Positions 51,087 to 58,965 of a stretch of DNA of 64,000 nucleotides are shown piece after piece (the first letter of the stretch is position 1; every line of letters starts with the position of its first letter). The DNA comes from Pseudoxanthomonas suwonensis J47 (lineage in GTDB: Bacteria; Pseudomonadota; Gammaproteobacteria; Xanthomonadales; Xanthomonadaceae), in contig NZ_KI911328.1 of assembly GCF_000513955.1 (NCBI RefSeq), forward strand, positions 222,640 to 286,639, in the 5' to 3' direction. The notes beneath the pieces are model-generated. The model saw only the letters and a program-made list of their open reading frames with translations, was not told the DNA's origin and made no database searches. Made by a program: the position numbers and the translations under genes.

Positions 51087-53090
51087 ATGATGCATTTCCC
51101 CCGTCCGCTCGCCCTCGCCCTTGGCCTCGGCCTGCTCACCCTGGCCGCCGCCGACGCCGATGCCCAGCGCAAGAAGACCAAGGCCCCGGCCGTGAGCGCG
51201 CAGTGCACCGCGTTCTACCCGCAGGCCAATGCCGCCTGGCTGGCCGCCAACCCGCTGCCGGGCGACGCCGGCGCGACCAGCGCCCTCGCCCAGCTGTCCG
51301 AGCTGGCGCTGCAGCAGCAGCGCGAGCTGCTCGACGCGGCGATGCGCTCGCCGCAGAACGAAGTCCAGTCCCGCCTCGGCGACTTCTGGGCCAGCGGCCT
51401 GGACGAGGCCGCGGTCGAGGCCGACGGCTCTAAGCCGATCGCGCCGCTGCTGACCCGCATCAACGCGATAAAAAAGGCCAAGGACGTGCCGGCGGCGTTC
51501 GCGGCGCTGCACCAGGTCGGCATCCCGGTGGCGTTCAACTTCGCCCCGGACGTGGACCTGAAGGCGCTGGACCGCCACATCGGCTACTTCATGCAGGGCG
51601 GCATGGGCCTGCCCGACCCGGCCTTCTACACCCGCACCGACGCCGACACCCAGGCGGTGATGCAGCGCTATCGCGACTACGTCCGCCAGATCCTTTCGCT
51701 CACCGGCACCCCGAAGGAGCGCCTCGACGCCGAGGCCGACGCGGTGATCGCGGTGGAGACGGCGATCGCGCGCAAGGCGCAGTCGCTGGTCGACCTCAAC
51801 AACCCGTTCCGCAACTACGCCCCCGTGGCGGTGGCGGACGTGAACAAGCGTTATCCGAACCTGCAGCTGGGCAAGTTCCTCGAGGCGCAGGGCGTGAAGG
51901 ACGACCTGGTCTCGCTGTCCGACCCGGCCCTGTTCGCCGAACTCGATGCGATGGTCAACCGGATCAAGCCCGAGCAGTGGCGCGCCTACCTGCGCTGGCG
52001 CGTGGGCGACGCGATGGCGCCGTACCTGTCGCGCAGCTTCCGCGACGCCAGCTTCGCCTTCCGCGGCCAGGTGCTGTCCGGCCAGGCGGCGCAGGCGCCG
52101 CGCTGGCGCCAGGTGCTGGACGCGATCAATACCGCCGCCGGCCCGATGCTTGGCCACGAGTACGCCAACCGCTACCTCACCTCCGAGGAGCGCCGCCGCG
52201 CCGGCGTTATCGCCGACGAGGTCCGCGATGCCCTGCTGGTCGCGGTCGAGCGCAACAGCTGGCTCAGCGACGCGGCCAAGGCCGAGGCGGCGAAGAAGCT
52301 CAAGGCGATCAACATCGAGGTCGGCACCCCGCGCCGAAACCTCGACTACACGGTGCAGCCGATGGGCCGCGGCAGCTTCGGCGGCAACATGCTGATCGCC
52401 TCGACCTGGCGCCACCGCGAGGAAATGAAGCGGATCGGCAAGGGCAATGCCGACCGCCGCTGGGACGTGCTGCCGCAGCAGCCGGCACTGGCCTACGACA
52501 TCGCCCAGAACCGCCTGATCGTCACCGCCGCGGTGCTGCAGCCGCCGGTGTTCGACGTCGACCGCCCGGCCGCCACCTACGGTGCCTACGGCGCCCTGGT
52601 CGGCACCCAGGTCAACCGCGCGATCGACGCCAGGGGGGCGCAGGTCAACGCTGCGGGCGAACTGGGCAACTGGTGGACCCCGGCCGACACCAACGCCTGG
52701 ACCGCGCTGGGCGACCGCGTCGCCGCGCAGTACGCGGCGCAGGCCTATCCGGGCGTGAAGAACGGCCGGGTCAACGGAGCGCTGGTGCGCGACGTGGCGC
52801 TGGCCGACCAGGCCGGCATCGAACTGGCCTGGGAGGCCTACGCCAAGGCCCAGCCGGCGGCCAGCGAAGCCGACCGCCAGGCCTTCTTCGGCGCCTGGTC
52901 GGGGCTGTGGGCACAGCAGGTCGCGGAGAACGTCGCCACCGAGCGCATGGCCAGCGACATCCACGCGCCGGGCCCGCTGCGCAGCGATGTGCCGCTGTCC
53001 AACCTGGCGGCGTTCGGCGCGGCCTTCGGCTGCAAGGCCGGCCAGCCGATGCAGCGCGCCGACGCGGAACAGGTGCGGATCTGGCGCTGA
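51087..53090 (+). CDS. M13-family paralogue lacking zinc-binding residues
   Basis: 667-residue exported protein. A signal peptide (FPRPLALALGLGLLTLAAAD) has probable cleavage at ADA-QRK. Family features align along the full length with the neighbouring M13 peptidase: AAWLAANPLPGD, YFMQGGMGLPDPAFY, QNRLIVTAAVLQPPVFD, GNWWTPADTNAW. Where the active enzyme has HEMTH, this protein has T507-Q-V-N-R511, and the ExxxD glutamate is a valine (DVALAD). Zinc binding and peptidase activity are therefore not expected. The frame is intact and the codon use ordinary, so it is a maintained pseudo-enzyme, not a decaying gene. Confidence 0.9.
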   Translation: MMHFPRPLALALGLGLLTLAAADADAQRKKTKAPAVSAQCTAFYPQANAAWLAANPLPGDAGATSALAQLSELALQQQRELLDAAMRSPQNEVQSRLGDFWASGLDEAAVEADGSKPIAPLLTRINAIKKAKDVPAAFAALHQVGIPVAFNFAPDVDLKALDRHIGYFMQGGMGLPDPAFYTRTDADTQAVMQRYRDYVRQILSLTGTPKERLDAEADAVIAVETAIARKAQSLVDLNNPFRNYAPVAVADVNKRYPNLQLGKFLEAQGVKDDLVSLSDPALFAELDAMVNRIKPEQWRAYLRWRVGDAMAPYLSRSFRDASFAFRGQVLSGQAAQAPRWRQVLDAINTAAGPMLGHEYANRYLTSEERRRAGVIADEVRDALLVAVERNSWLSDAAKAEAAKKLKAINIEVGTPRRNLDYTVQPMGRGSFGGNMLIASTWRHREEMKRIGKGNADRRWDVLPQQPALAYDIAQNRLIVTAAVLQPPVFDVDRPAATYGAYGALVGTQVNRAIDARGAQVNAAGELGNWWTPADTNAWTALGDRVAAQYAAQAYPGVKNGRVNGALVRDVALADQAGIELAWEAYAKAQPAASEADRQAFFGAWSGLWAQQVAENVATERMASDIHAPGPLRSDVPLSNLAAFGAAFGCKAGQPMQRADAEQVRIWR

Positions 53091-53114
53091 TCCTGCGCGT
53101 TCCGGAACACCACT

Positions 53115-53142
53115 AAAAAGGCGCGGATTCCCGCGCCTTTTT
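53115..53142. terminator. Bidirectional terminator
   Basis: AAAAAGGCGCGG ATTC CCGCGCCTTTTT is a symmetric stem with A- and T-runs on both sides. It lies between the convergent M13-like and rhomboid genes and can end transcription from both directions. Confidence 0.93.
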
Positions 53143-53153
53143 CCTTGCCTGTG

Positions 53154-53822
53154 CTATTTCACCCGGCGCAGGTGCGAAGGCCCGCGCGGCGGGCGCCGGC
53201 CGCCGAACGGCGGCTGCCCGCGCCAGTAGCGGATCACCAGCCAGCCGAACAGCATGCCGCCCAGGTGCGCGAAGTGGGCCACGCCCGGCTGCCAGCCGGT
53301 GAAGCCCAGCACCAGCTCGGCCACGCCGTAGAGGATCACGAAAGTGCGCGCGCGCATCGGGATCGGCGGGAACAGCAGCATCAGCCGCTGGTTCGGGAAC
53401 AGCATGCCGTAGGCCAGCAGCAGGCCGAACACCCCACCGGAAGCGCCGACCGTGGGATAGGCCGGGCCGCCGCTGCTCACCGACCACCAGCCCACCGCCA
53501 GCTGGCACAGGCCGGCGCCGGCGACGCAGATCAGGAAGTAGGCCAGGAACCGGCGCGGGCCCCAGGTCAGTTCCAGCGGCGCGCCGAACATGAACACCGC
53601 GAGCATGTTGAACAGCAGGTGGCTCAGGTTCCCATGCAGGAAACCGTAGGTCAGCAGCTGCCAGGGCTGGAAGTTCTGGCCGGGCGAGAACGGGTCGAAC
53701 CCGGCCGGCGGCCAGAGCATGAAGGCTTCGAAGGTGCCGGTGCCGAGCAGCCACTGCAGCAGGAACACCGCGCAGTTGGCGATGAGCAGGGCCTGGGTAA
53801 CGGGGGGCAGGCGCGAGAACAT
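53154..53822 (-). CDS. Rhomboid family intramembrane serine protease
   Basis: 222 residues with six membrane helices. The catalytic dyad is S128 in VGASGGVFGLL and H186 in HFAHLGGMLFG. The L1-loop and HGNLSHLLFNM oxyanion region are also present. ATG 53822 begins MFSRLPPVTQALLIANC. The tail is basic (RRPPRGPSHLRRVK). Substrates are unknown; it should cleave membrane-anchored proteins in the inner membrane. Confidence 0.95.
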   Translation of the reverse strand: MFSRLPPVTQALLIANCAVFLLQWLLGTGTFEAFMLWPPAGFDPFSPGQNFQPWQLLTYGFLHGNLSHLLFNMLAVFMFGAPLELTWGPRRFLAYFLICVAGAGLCQLAVGWWSVSSGGPAYPTVGASGGVFGLLLAYGMLFPNQRLMLLFPPIPMRARTFVILYGVAELVLGFTGWQPGVAHFAHLGGMLFGWLVIRYWRGQPPFGGRRPPRGPSHLRRVK

Positions 53823-53950
53823 GCGTCGCGGTTCCGGATCGGGACAGGCGGGCATGATAACGGCCCGCGCCGTAGCCGCCTGCATTCGCGCCCGCCGGCT
53901 GGCGGATGCCTGTCGGCAGCTTGCGCTGGCCGCCCTGGCGCACGCGCCCT

Positions 53951-54328
53951 TCAGCGGCTGCGCGTGCGACGCGGCGAAGGCGGCGGCGCCCACAGCGCCG
54001 CGTCGATGTCCGCGGCTTCGCCGGTGCGCCTGACCCGGCCGCCCTCCACGCGCACGCCTTCGGCGCGCAGGCGCTGGCACTGCTCGCGCCAGCCGCTCGA
54101 TCCCTCGGGAAAGGCGATGCGTCCATCCGCGCGCAGCACGCGGTGCCAGGGAAGCTGCGGATCGGTATTGCCGGACAGCACGCGTGCGGCCAGGCGCGCG
54201 CGCCCGGGCAGGCCCGCGCGGCGGGCCACTTCGCCGTAGCCGGCCACCTGCCCCGGCGGGATCGCGCGCACCGCGGCGAGGATGCGCGCGGCGGGATCGT
54301 CCTTCGGGTTGCGAGACGCGGCGGCCAT
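53951..54328 (-). CDS. Alkyltransferase-like (ATL) DNA repair protein
   Basis: 125-residue protein of the MGMT C-terminal domain family. The helix-turn-helix region has YGEVARRAGLPGRARLAARV. At the alkyl-acceptor position the motif reads PWHRV: W61 replaces the catalytic Cys of PCHRV. This defines ATL proteins, which bind O6-alkylguanine and hand it to nucleotide excision repair rather than repairing it directly (family knowledge, e.g. E. coli YbaZ). Downstream residues (ALWAPPPSPRRTRSR) extend beyond the core. Confidence 0.93.
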   Translation of the reverse strand: MAAASRNPKDDPAARILAAVRAIPPGQVAGYGEVARRAGLPGRARLAARVLSGNTDPQLPWHRVLRADGRIAFPEGSSGWREQCQRLRAEGVRVEGGRVRRTGEAADIDAALWAPPPSPRRTRSR

Positions 54329-54367
54329 CAGCGGCTAGCATACCCCGGGGGATCGCGAGGGAGTGCC

Positions 54368-54778
54368 ATGCGCAATTTCGAACAGATCCGCAGCCACCTG
54401 CTCAGCGCCGGTTTCCGCCTGACCATGCAGGAACCCTACGTGGCCTGCGTCGAACTGTCGCTGGAAGGCGGCAGCCGCCACCAGTCGATCTTCCTCTCCG
54501 AACTGGACGGCGACGACGGCCGCCCGCTGCTGCGGGTCAGCACGGTGATCGCCCCCACCACCGGGATCGATGCGCGCCGCGCGCTGGTGTTCAACTGGCA
54601 GAGCAGCGTCGGCTACCTGGCGATCGGCGAGCTGGACGGCGTGCCCTACCTGCAGCTGTGCGAGAACCGTCCCTACGACGGCCTCACTCCCGCCGAGGTC
54701 GAACGCCTGGTGCTGGAAATCGGCGGCCTGGGCGACAGCATGGAGCGCGCCCTCTCGGCCGAGGGCGACCTGCTCTGA
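54368..54778 (+). CDS. Conserved-looking small protein of unknown function
   Basis: 136 residues, soluble, acidic, without signal or membrane segment. Not recognised with confidence. The alternating strand pattern and short length (RNFEQIRSHLLSAGFR, QSIFLSELDGDDGRP, LAIGELDGVPYLQLC) loosely recall YbjN or type III secretion chaperone folds, but this is only an impression. ATG 54368 follows GAGGGAG 4 nt upstream. It lies in the divergent position to the ATL gene, 39 nt apart. Confidence 0.7.
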   Translation: MRNFEQIRSHLLSAGFRLTMQEPYVACVELSLEGGSRHQSIFLSELDGDDGRPLLRVSTVIAPTTGIDARRALVFNWQSSVGYLAIGELDGVPYLQLCENRPYDGLTPAEVERLVLEIGGLGDSMERALSAEGDLL

Positions 54779-54830
54779 AGCGTTCCCGCCGCTGCGCCCG
54801 ATCCGCTGCCGACGTCGGTCGTCCCGCCCC

Positions 54831-54850
54831 GTAGAGCGGGTTCCCCCGCT
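54831..54850 (+). repeat. GTAG-headed palindromic repeat, left copy
   Basis: GTAGAGCGGGTTCCCCCGCT: a GTAG head and a GC-rich hairpin, the pattern of SMAG/REP elements described in Stenotrophomonas. Inverted partner at 54883. Confidence 0.7.
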
Positions 54851-54882
54851 CCACCCCCTGACAACGCGACCATCGCGCCAAA

Positions 54883-54906
54883 GCAGCGGGGCAAGCCCCG
54901 CTCTAC
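54883..54906 (-). repeat. GTAG-headed palindromic repeat, right copy
   Basis: Minus strand GTAGAGCGGGGCTTGCCCCG followed by CTGC. Together with the left copy it forms a head-out inverted dimer that could fold into one long stem between the unknown gene and the convergent pit gene. Confidence 0.7.
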
Positions 54907-54937
54907 GGGACCGTCGGGGACCAGGAGCGGCCGCGGA

Positions 54938-56059
54938 TCAGGCCCAGCCCAGCGAGGCCAGGCCCTTGAAGATCAGCCAGGCCACGCCGGCCGCGGCCGG
55001 GATGGTCAGGATCCACGCCCAGACGATGCGCTCGATCACACCGAGCTTCAGCGCGCGCGGGTTCTTGGCGAAGCCCACGCCCATGATCGCGGTGGAGATG
55101 CTGTGGGTGGTCGACACCGGCATGCCGAAGTGCGCGGCCAGGGTCAGCACCGTGGCCGAGCTGGTCTCGGCGGCGAAGCCGTGGATCGGGTGCAGCTTGA
55201 CCATCTTGTGGCCGAGGGTCTTGATGATGCGCCAGCCTCCGGAGGCGGTGCCCAGCGCCATCACGATGGCGCAGGTCAGCACGATCCACATCGCGATCTG
55301 GGTGCCGTCGCCCTCGCCCGGGTGCAGGAAGGCCAGCCAGCCCGGCAGCTCGTCCAGGGTGCCGGCGGCCTCGGCGCCGAACAGGGTCAGGGCGATGATG
55401 CCCATGGTCTTCTGCGCGTCGTTGTGGCCGTGGGCGTAGCCCATGTACGCCGCCGACAGGATCTGCGCCTTGCCGAAGAAGGCGTTGACCCAGCGCGGCC
55501 GCGCCAGCCGGCGCAGGATGCCGCCAGCCCGGGCCATGGCGGCGATGAGCCCCCACAGGCCCACCATCACCAGCACGCCCAGCAGGAAACCGGCCAGGGG
55601 CGATGTCACCATGGGCAGGAACACCTTCCACAGCAGGCCCTTGTTCTTGGCCCAGTTGCCGACGCTCTCGGACCAGACCAGCGCGTCCCAGTTGTTGTGC
55701 GAGGCGGCCAGCGCCGCGCCGCACAGGCCGCCGATCAGCGCATGCGAGGACGAGGACGGCAGGCCGAACCACCAGGTGATCAGGTTCCAGCCGATGCCGC
55801 CCAGCAGCGCGCACAGGATCACCTGCGAGGACGCCTCGACCACCTCGGTGTTGACGATGCCCGTGGCGATGGTCGCCGCCACCGCGGTACCGGTCAGGGC
55901 GCCGATCAGGTTCATGATCGCCGCGAGGGCTACGGCCTGGCCCGGCGCGAGCACCTTGGTCGCCACCACGGTGGCGATCGAGTTGGCGGTGTCATGGAAA
56001 CCGTTGATGAACTCGAAGACCAGGGCGGCGAGGATCACCACCAGCACCAGGGTCAGCAT
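54938..56059 (-). CDS. Inorganic phosphate transporter, PiT family
   Basis: 373-residue inner-membrane symporter for phosphate, probably as a metal-phosphate complex. The two inverted repeat signatures of the family are seen as EFINGFHDTANSIATVVATK and YMGYAHGHNDAQKTMGIIAL, with about 10 helices. ATG 56059 has GGAGGGG upstream. It lies 61 nt after a DUF47 gene, the usual partner, and is probably co-transcribed with it. Confidence 0.95.
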   Translation of the reverse strand: MLTLVLVVILAALVFEFINGFHDTANSIATVVATKVLAPGQAVALAAIMNLIGALTGTAVAATIATGIVNTEVVEASSQVILCALLGGIGWNLITWWFGLPSSSSHALIGGLCGAALAASHNNWDALVWSESVGNWAKNKGLLWKVFLPMVTSPLAGFLLGVLVMVGLWGLIAAMARAGGILRRLARPRWVNAFFGKAQILSAAYMGYAHGHNDAQKTMGIIALTLFGAEAAGTLDELPGWLAFLHPGEGDGTQIAMWIVLTCAIVMALGTASGGWRIIKTLGHKMVKLHPIHGFAAETSSATVLTLAAHFGMPVSTTHSISTAIMGVGFAKNPRALKLGVIERIVWAWILTIPAAAGVAWLIFKGLASLGWA

Positions 56060-56120
56060 GGTGCCCCTCCCTTCGGGCCGGCCGGCCGCAGCGGGCCGGC
56101 GCACAGATGCGCAGCGGACA

Positions 56121-56747
56121 TCACGAGTTCTTCAGCACGATCTGGTAGGCGACCACGCCAGCCTCGCGGCAGCGGTCGATGGCCTTCTCCAGGATCTCGA
56201 AGAACTCCTTGAGCAGGAACATCTGCAGGTGGTCGAGGCGGCCGGAGTAGATGTCGCGGTACAGCTCCAGCATCAGCCGGTCGGCCTCGTTCTCGATCGC
56301 GCGCAGCTTCTCGTTGAGCGCGGTCATCCGGTCCAGGTTCATGCTGCGCAGCTCGCGCACCATCTCCACCACCACGCCGGCGGCCTGCTCCAGCATCGCC
56401 GCGCGCGGCGCGAAGTCGATGTGGGCCAGGTGCTGGGTCGCCAGCGAGTAGCGGTCGGCGAACTTCTCGATCTGCTTGGGGATCTTGTACAGGGCCGAGC
56501 CCAGGGCCTCGATGTCCTCGCGCTCCAGCGGGGTCATGAAGCTCTCGACCAGTTCCTTGCTGATCTTCTCCGAGGCGGTGCGCTCGCGCTGGCGGGCCAG
56601 CTTGAAGGCGTCCAGCGCCGGCTGGCGGTCGGAGGCCTTCATCATCTGGTAGAGGGCCTTGGCGCTGTCGTGCGCGGCCTCGGCGGCCTCGTCGAGCAGG
56701 ACGAAGAACTGCTTGCCGGAGCCGAAAATGGTCTGCAGGGAAAACAT
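56121..56747 (-). CDS. DUF47/PhoU-like phosphate transport regulator
   Basis: 208-residue all-helical cytoplasmic protein of the DUF47 (TIGR00153) family, distantly PhoU-like. It begins MFSLQTIFGSGKQFFVLLDE and has acidic helix segments (EREDIEALGSALYKIPKQIE, AIENEADRLMLELYRD). These resemble the metal-binding E-x3-D signatures of PhoU. It likely modulates the adjacent PiT transporter. The ATG is at 56747; upstream in-frame codons are leader. Confidence 0.92.
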   Translation of the reverse strand: MFSLQTIFGSGKQFFVLLDEAAEAAHDSAKALYQMMKASDRQPALDAFKLARQRERTASEKISKELVESFMTPLEREDIEALGSALYKIPKQIEKFADRYSLATQHLAHIDFAPRAAMLEQAAGVVVEMVRELRSMNLDRMTALNEKLRAIENEADRLMLELYRDIYSGRLDHLQMFLLKEFFEILEKAIDRCREAGVVAYQIVLKNS

Positions 56748-56792
56748 GGGCGGGGTTCCGCCGCCTCGGGAGGGGCGGCAAATGCGGGCGGA

Positions 56793-56821
56793 ATTATGAC
56801 AGGCCGCACATGGCCCCGTAA
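56793..56821 (-). promoter_or_regulatory. Putative promoter of DUF47-pit operon
   Basis: Minus strand TTACGG (56821-56816), a 17-nt spacer, and CATAAT (56798-56793). The -10 is good and the -35 weak, so an activator is possible. No clear Pho box was seen. Confidence 0.5.
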
Positions 56822-56998
56822 CCCTGCCCCGCCGCCGGACCGCCCGTGACGCGGCCTGCACGGGGCGGCTTTGCTAAGATGCGCCCGTGCCGCCGGCACG
56901 ACCTATGGACGAAGACCCACATTCCCCGCCCTGCCGCGCCCGCGCCCAGCGCCGCCCCGGCCTCCTGATCCTGTCGCCAGCCTGCGGGGCCGCGCCCC

Positions 56999-58315
56999 AT
57001 GGCTGAGCTGCTGATCGTCCTTGCCCTGATCCTGCTCAACGGCTTCTTCGCGATGTCGGAGATGTCGGTGATGACCTCGCGCAAGAGCCGGCTCAAGCAG
57101 CTGGCCCAGGCGAGCAGGCGCGCCGCCCGGGCCCTGGCGCTGGCCGAGCGGCCGGAGAACTTCCTGTCCACCGTGCAGATCGGGATCACCCTGATCGGCA
57201 TCCTCACCGGCCTGTTCGGCGGCGAGGCCATCGGCCTGGCCATCGGCGGCTGGCTGTCCCGCGTGTTCCCCTCGCTGGGAGACGCCGCCGGGACGCTCGG
57301 CAAGTTCCTGGCGGTGGGCCTGATCACCTACCTGACGCTGATCTTCGGCGAACTGGTCCCCAAGCGCCTGGCGATCACCGCGCCGGAGAAGATCGCCGGC
57401 ATCGTCGCCGTGCCGATGGGCTGGCTGGCCACCATCGCCTTCCCCTTCGTCTGGCTGCTGTCGCAGAGCACCCGCCTGGTCCTGCGCATGCTCGGCCTGG
57501 GCAAGGACCAGGCCAGCGCGATCAGCGAGGAGGAGATCCGCATGCTGGTGGCCGAGAGCCACGAGCAGGGCGTGATCGACGTCCACGAGCGCGACATGGT
57601 CAACCGGGTGATCCGCCTCGGCGACCGCACTGCCGACAGCCTGATGACCCCGCGCAACCGCATCGCCTGGCTCGACGCCAGCGCCCCGGTCGAGGAGAGC
57701 CTGGAGGTGATGCGCGAGCAGCAGTTCTCCCGCTACCCGGTCTACCGCGGCAGCGACCAGGACGTGGCCGGCATCCTCGAGGTCAAGTCGCTGATCCACA
57801 CCATCGGCGGCGACCTGGCCGAACGCCTGTACCACGACCTGCGCCCGGCGTTGTTCGTGTCCGAGTCCACCCACGCGATGAAGCTGCTGGAGATCTTCCG
57901 CGAGGAACAGCAGTCGATGGCGCTGGTGGTGGACGAGTACGGCGAGATCCAGGGCCTGGTCACCGTCTCCGACCTGATGGGCGCCATCGTCGGCCGCCTG
58001 CAGTCGGTGGAGAACAACGACGAGGACGCGCTGGTGGTCCATCGCGAGGACGGTTCCCTGCTGGTCGACGGCACCCTGCCGACCGAGGACCTGCGCGAGC
58101 TCATGGACGGCGCGGCCCTGCCCGACGCCGACGAAGGCGACTACCACACCCTGGCCGGCATGTGCATCGCGCACTTCGGCCGGATCCCGAACGTCGGCGA
58201 GCATTTCGACTGGGCCGGCTGGCGAATCGAGGTGGTCGACCTGGACGGCGCGCGCGTCGACAAGCTGCTGCTGCGCCGCCTGCCGCAGGACGGTGACGAT
58301 GCGCCGGCCGACTGA
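56999..58315 (+). CDS. CNNM/CorC (hemolysin family) membrane protein with CBS domains
   Basis: 438 residues. The N-terminal DUF21/CNNM transmembrane domain (about 1-180) has LILLNGFFAMSEMSVMTSRK and FGELVPKRLAI. A CBS pair (about 205-330) has MTPRNRIAWLD and DEYGEIQGLVTVSDLMG. The C-terminal CorC_HlyC domain (about 345-430) has DEGDYHTLAGMCIAHFGRIP. Family members handle Mg2+ or Co2+; the old haemolysin name is not a supported function. Its stop lies inside the next gene, which begins 17 nt earlier. Confidence 0.94.
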   Translation: MAELLIVLALILLNGFFAMSEMSVMTSRKSRLKQLAQASRRAARALALAERPENFLSTVQIGITLIGILTGLFGGEAIGLAIGGWLSRVFPSLGDAAGTLGKFLAVGLITYLTLIFGELVPKRLAITAPEKIAGIVAVPMGWLATIAFPFVWLLSQSTRLVLRMLGLGKDQASAISEEEIRMLVAESHEQGVIDVHERDMVNRVIRLGDRTADSLMTPRNRIAWLDASAPVEESLEVMREQQFSRYPVYRGSDQDVAGILEVKSLIHTIGGDLAERLYHDLRPALFVSESTHAMKLLEIFREEQQSMALVVDEYGEIQGLVTVSDLMGAIVGRLQSVENNDEDALVVHREDGSLLVDGTLPTEDLRELMDGAALPDADEGDYHTLAGMCIAHFGRIPNVGEHFDWAGWRIEVVDLDGARVDKLLLRRLPQDGDDAPAD

Positions 58316-58943
58316 CCGGCGCGACGATCCCGAAGCGGCGGCCGGCAGCGGCATCGCCCGCCTGCTGCAGTCCTTTTCCGGGGGCGACCCCGACCAGGTG
58401 CTGGACCTGCACGGCCTGCTGCAGGGCCTGGGCCGTTCGGCCTTCGGCATGTTCCTGTTCGTCTCGATCCTGCCCGGCTTCATCCCCATCCCGGGCTTCG
58501 CCGGCGTGATCAGCGGCCCGCTGGTGGTGCTGATCGGCCTGCAGCTGCTGGTCGGGCTGCGCGAACCGTGGCTGCCGGGTTTCATCGGCCGGCGTGGACC
58601 GAAACGCAGCACCATGGTCCGCTTCTGCAACCGGATCTCGCCATGGATGGCGCGGCTCGAACACCTGGTGCGGCCGCGCCTGCAGGTGCTGGCCGGGAGC
58701 CGCCTGGCCAATGCGTTCACCGGCCTGCTGCTGATCGGGCTGGGCGTGCTGCTGGCGCTGCCGCTGCCGATGACCAACTACGTCTTCGCCGGCACCCTGC
58801 TGCTGTTCGCGCTGGCGCTGCTGGAGCGCGATGGCGCCCTGCTGCTGGCGCTGTGGCTGGTAGCCGGCGCCGGCCTGGTGGCGACCGGCCTGCTTTCGGA
58901 GGAACTGGCCACCCTCGTCCATGGCTGGCTGACGCGGGACTGA
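58299..58943 (+). CDS. ExoD-like exopolysaccharide synthesis protein
   Basis: 214-residue membrane protein of the ExoD family (PF06055). Conserved pieces are SAFGMFLFVSILPGFIPIPG and ISGPLVVLIGLQLLVGLREPWLP; hydrophobic segments cluster in the C-terminal half. ATG 58299 has AGGA 8 nt upstream and is preferred over GTG 58293. It overlaps the CNNM gene by 17 nt, so it is co-translated with it. A role in exopolysaccharide production is known only by family name. Confidence 0.88.
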   Translation: MRRPTDRRDDPEAAAGSGIARLLQSFSGGDPDQVLDLHGLLQGLGRSAFGMFLFVSILPGFIPIPGFAGVISGPLVVLIGLQLLVGLREPWLPGFIGRRGPKRSTMVRFCNRISPWMARLEHLVRPRLQVLAGSRLANAFTGLLLIGLGVLLALPLPMTNYVFAGTLLLFALALLERDGALLLALWLVAGAGLVATGLLSEELATLVHGWLTRD

Positions 58944-58965
58944 GCCGCGCCGCGGCGGACCGCGC

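Noticed and set aside
51039..53090. Second M13 gene as a pseudogene or frameshifted copy
   Set aside because: The frame is intact from signal peptide to the family C-terminus. Only the zinc-site residues are changed, so loss of catalysis, not gene decay, is indicated.
53951..54328. Methylated-DNA cysteine methyltransferase (ogt)
   Set aside because: The acceptor cysteine is replaced by tryptophan.
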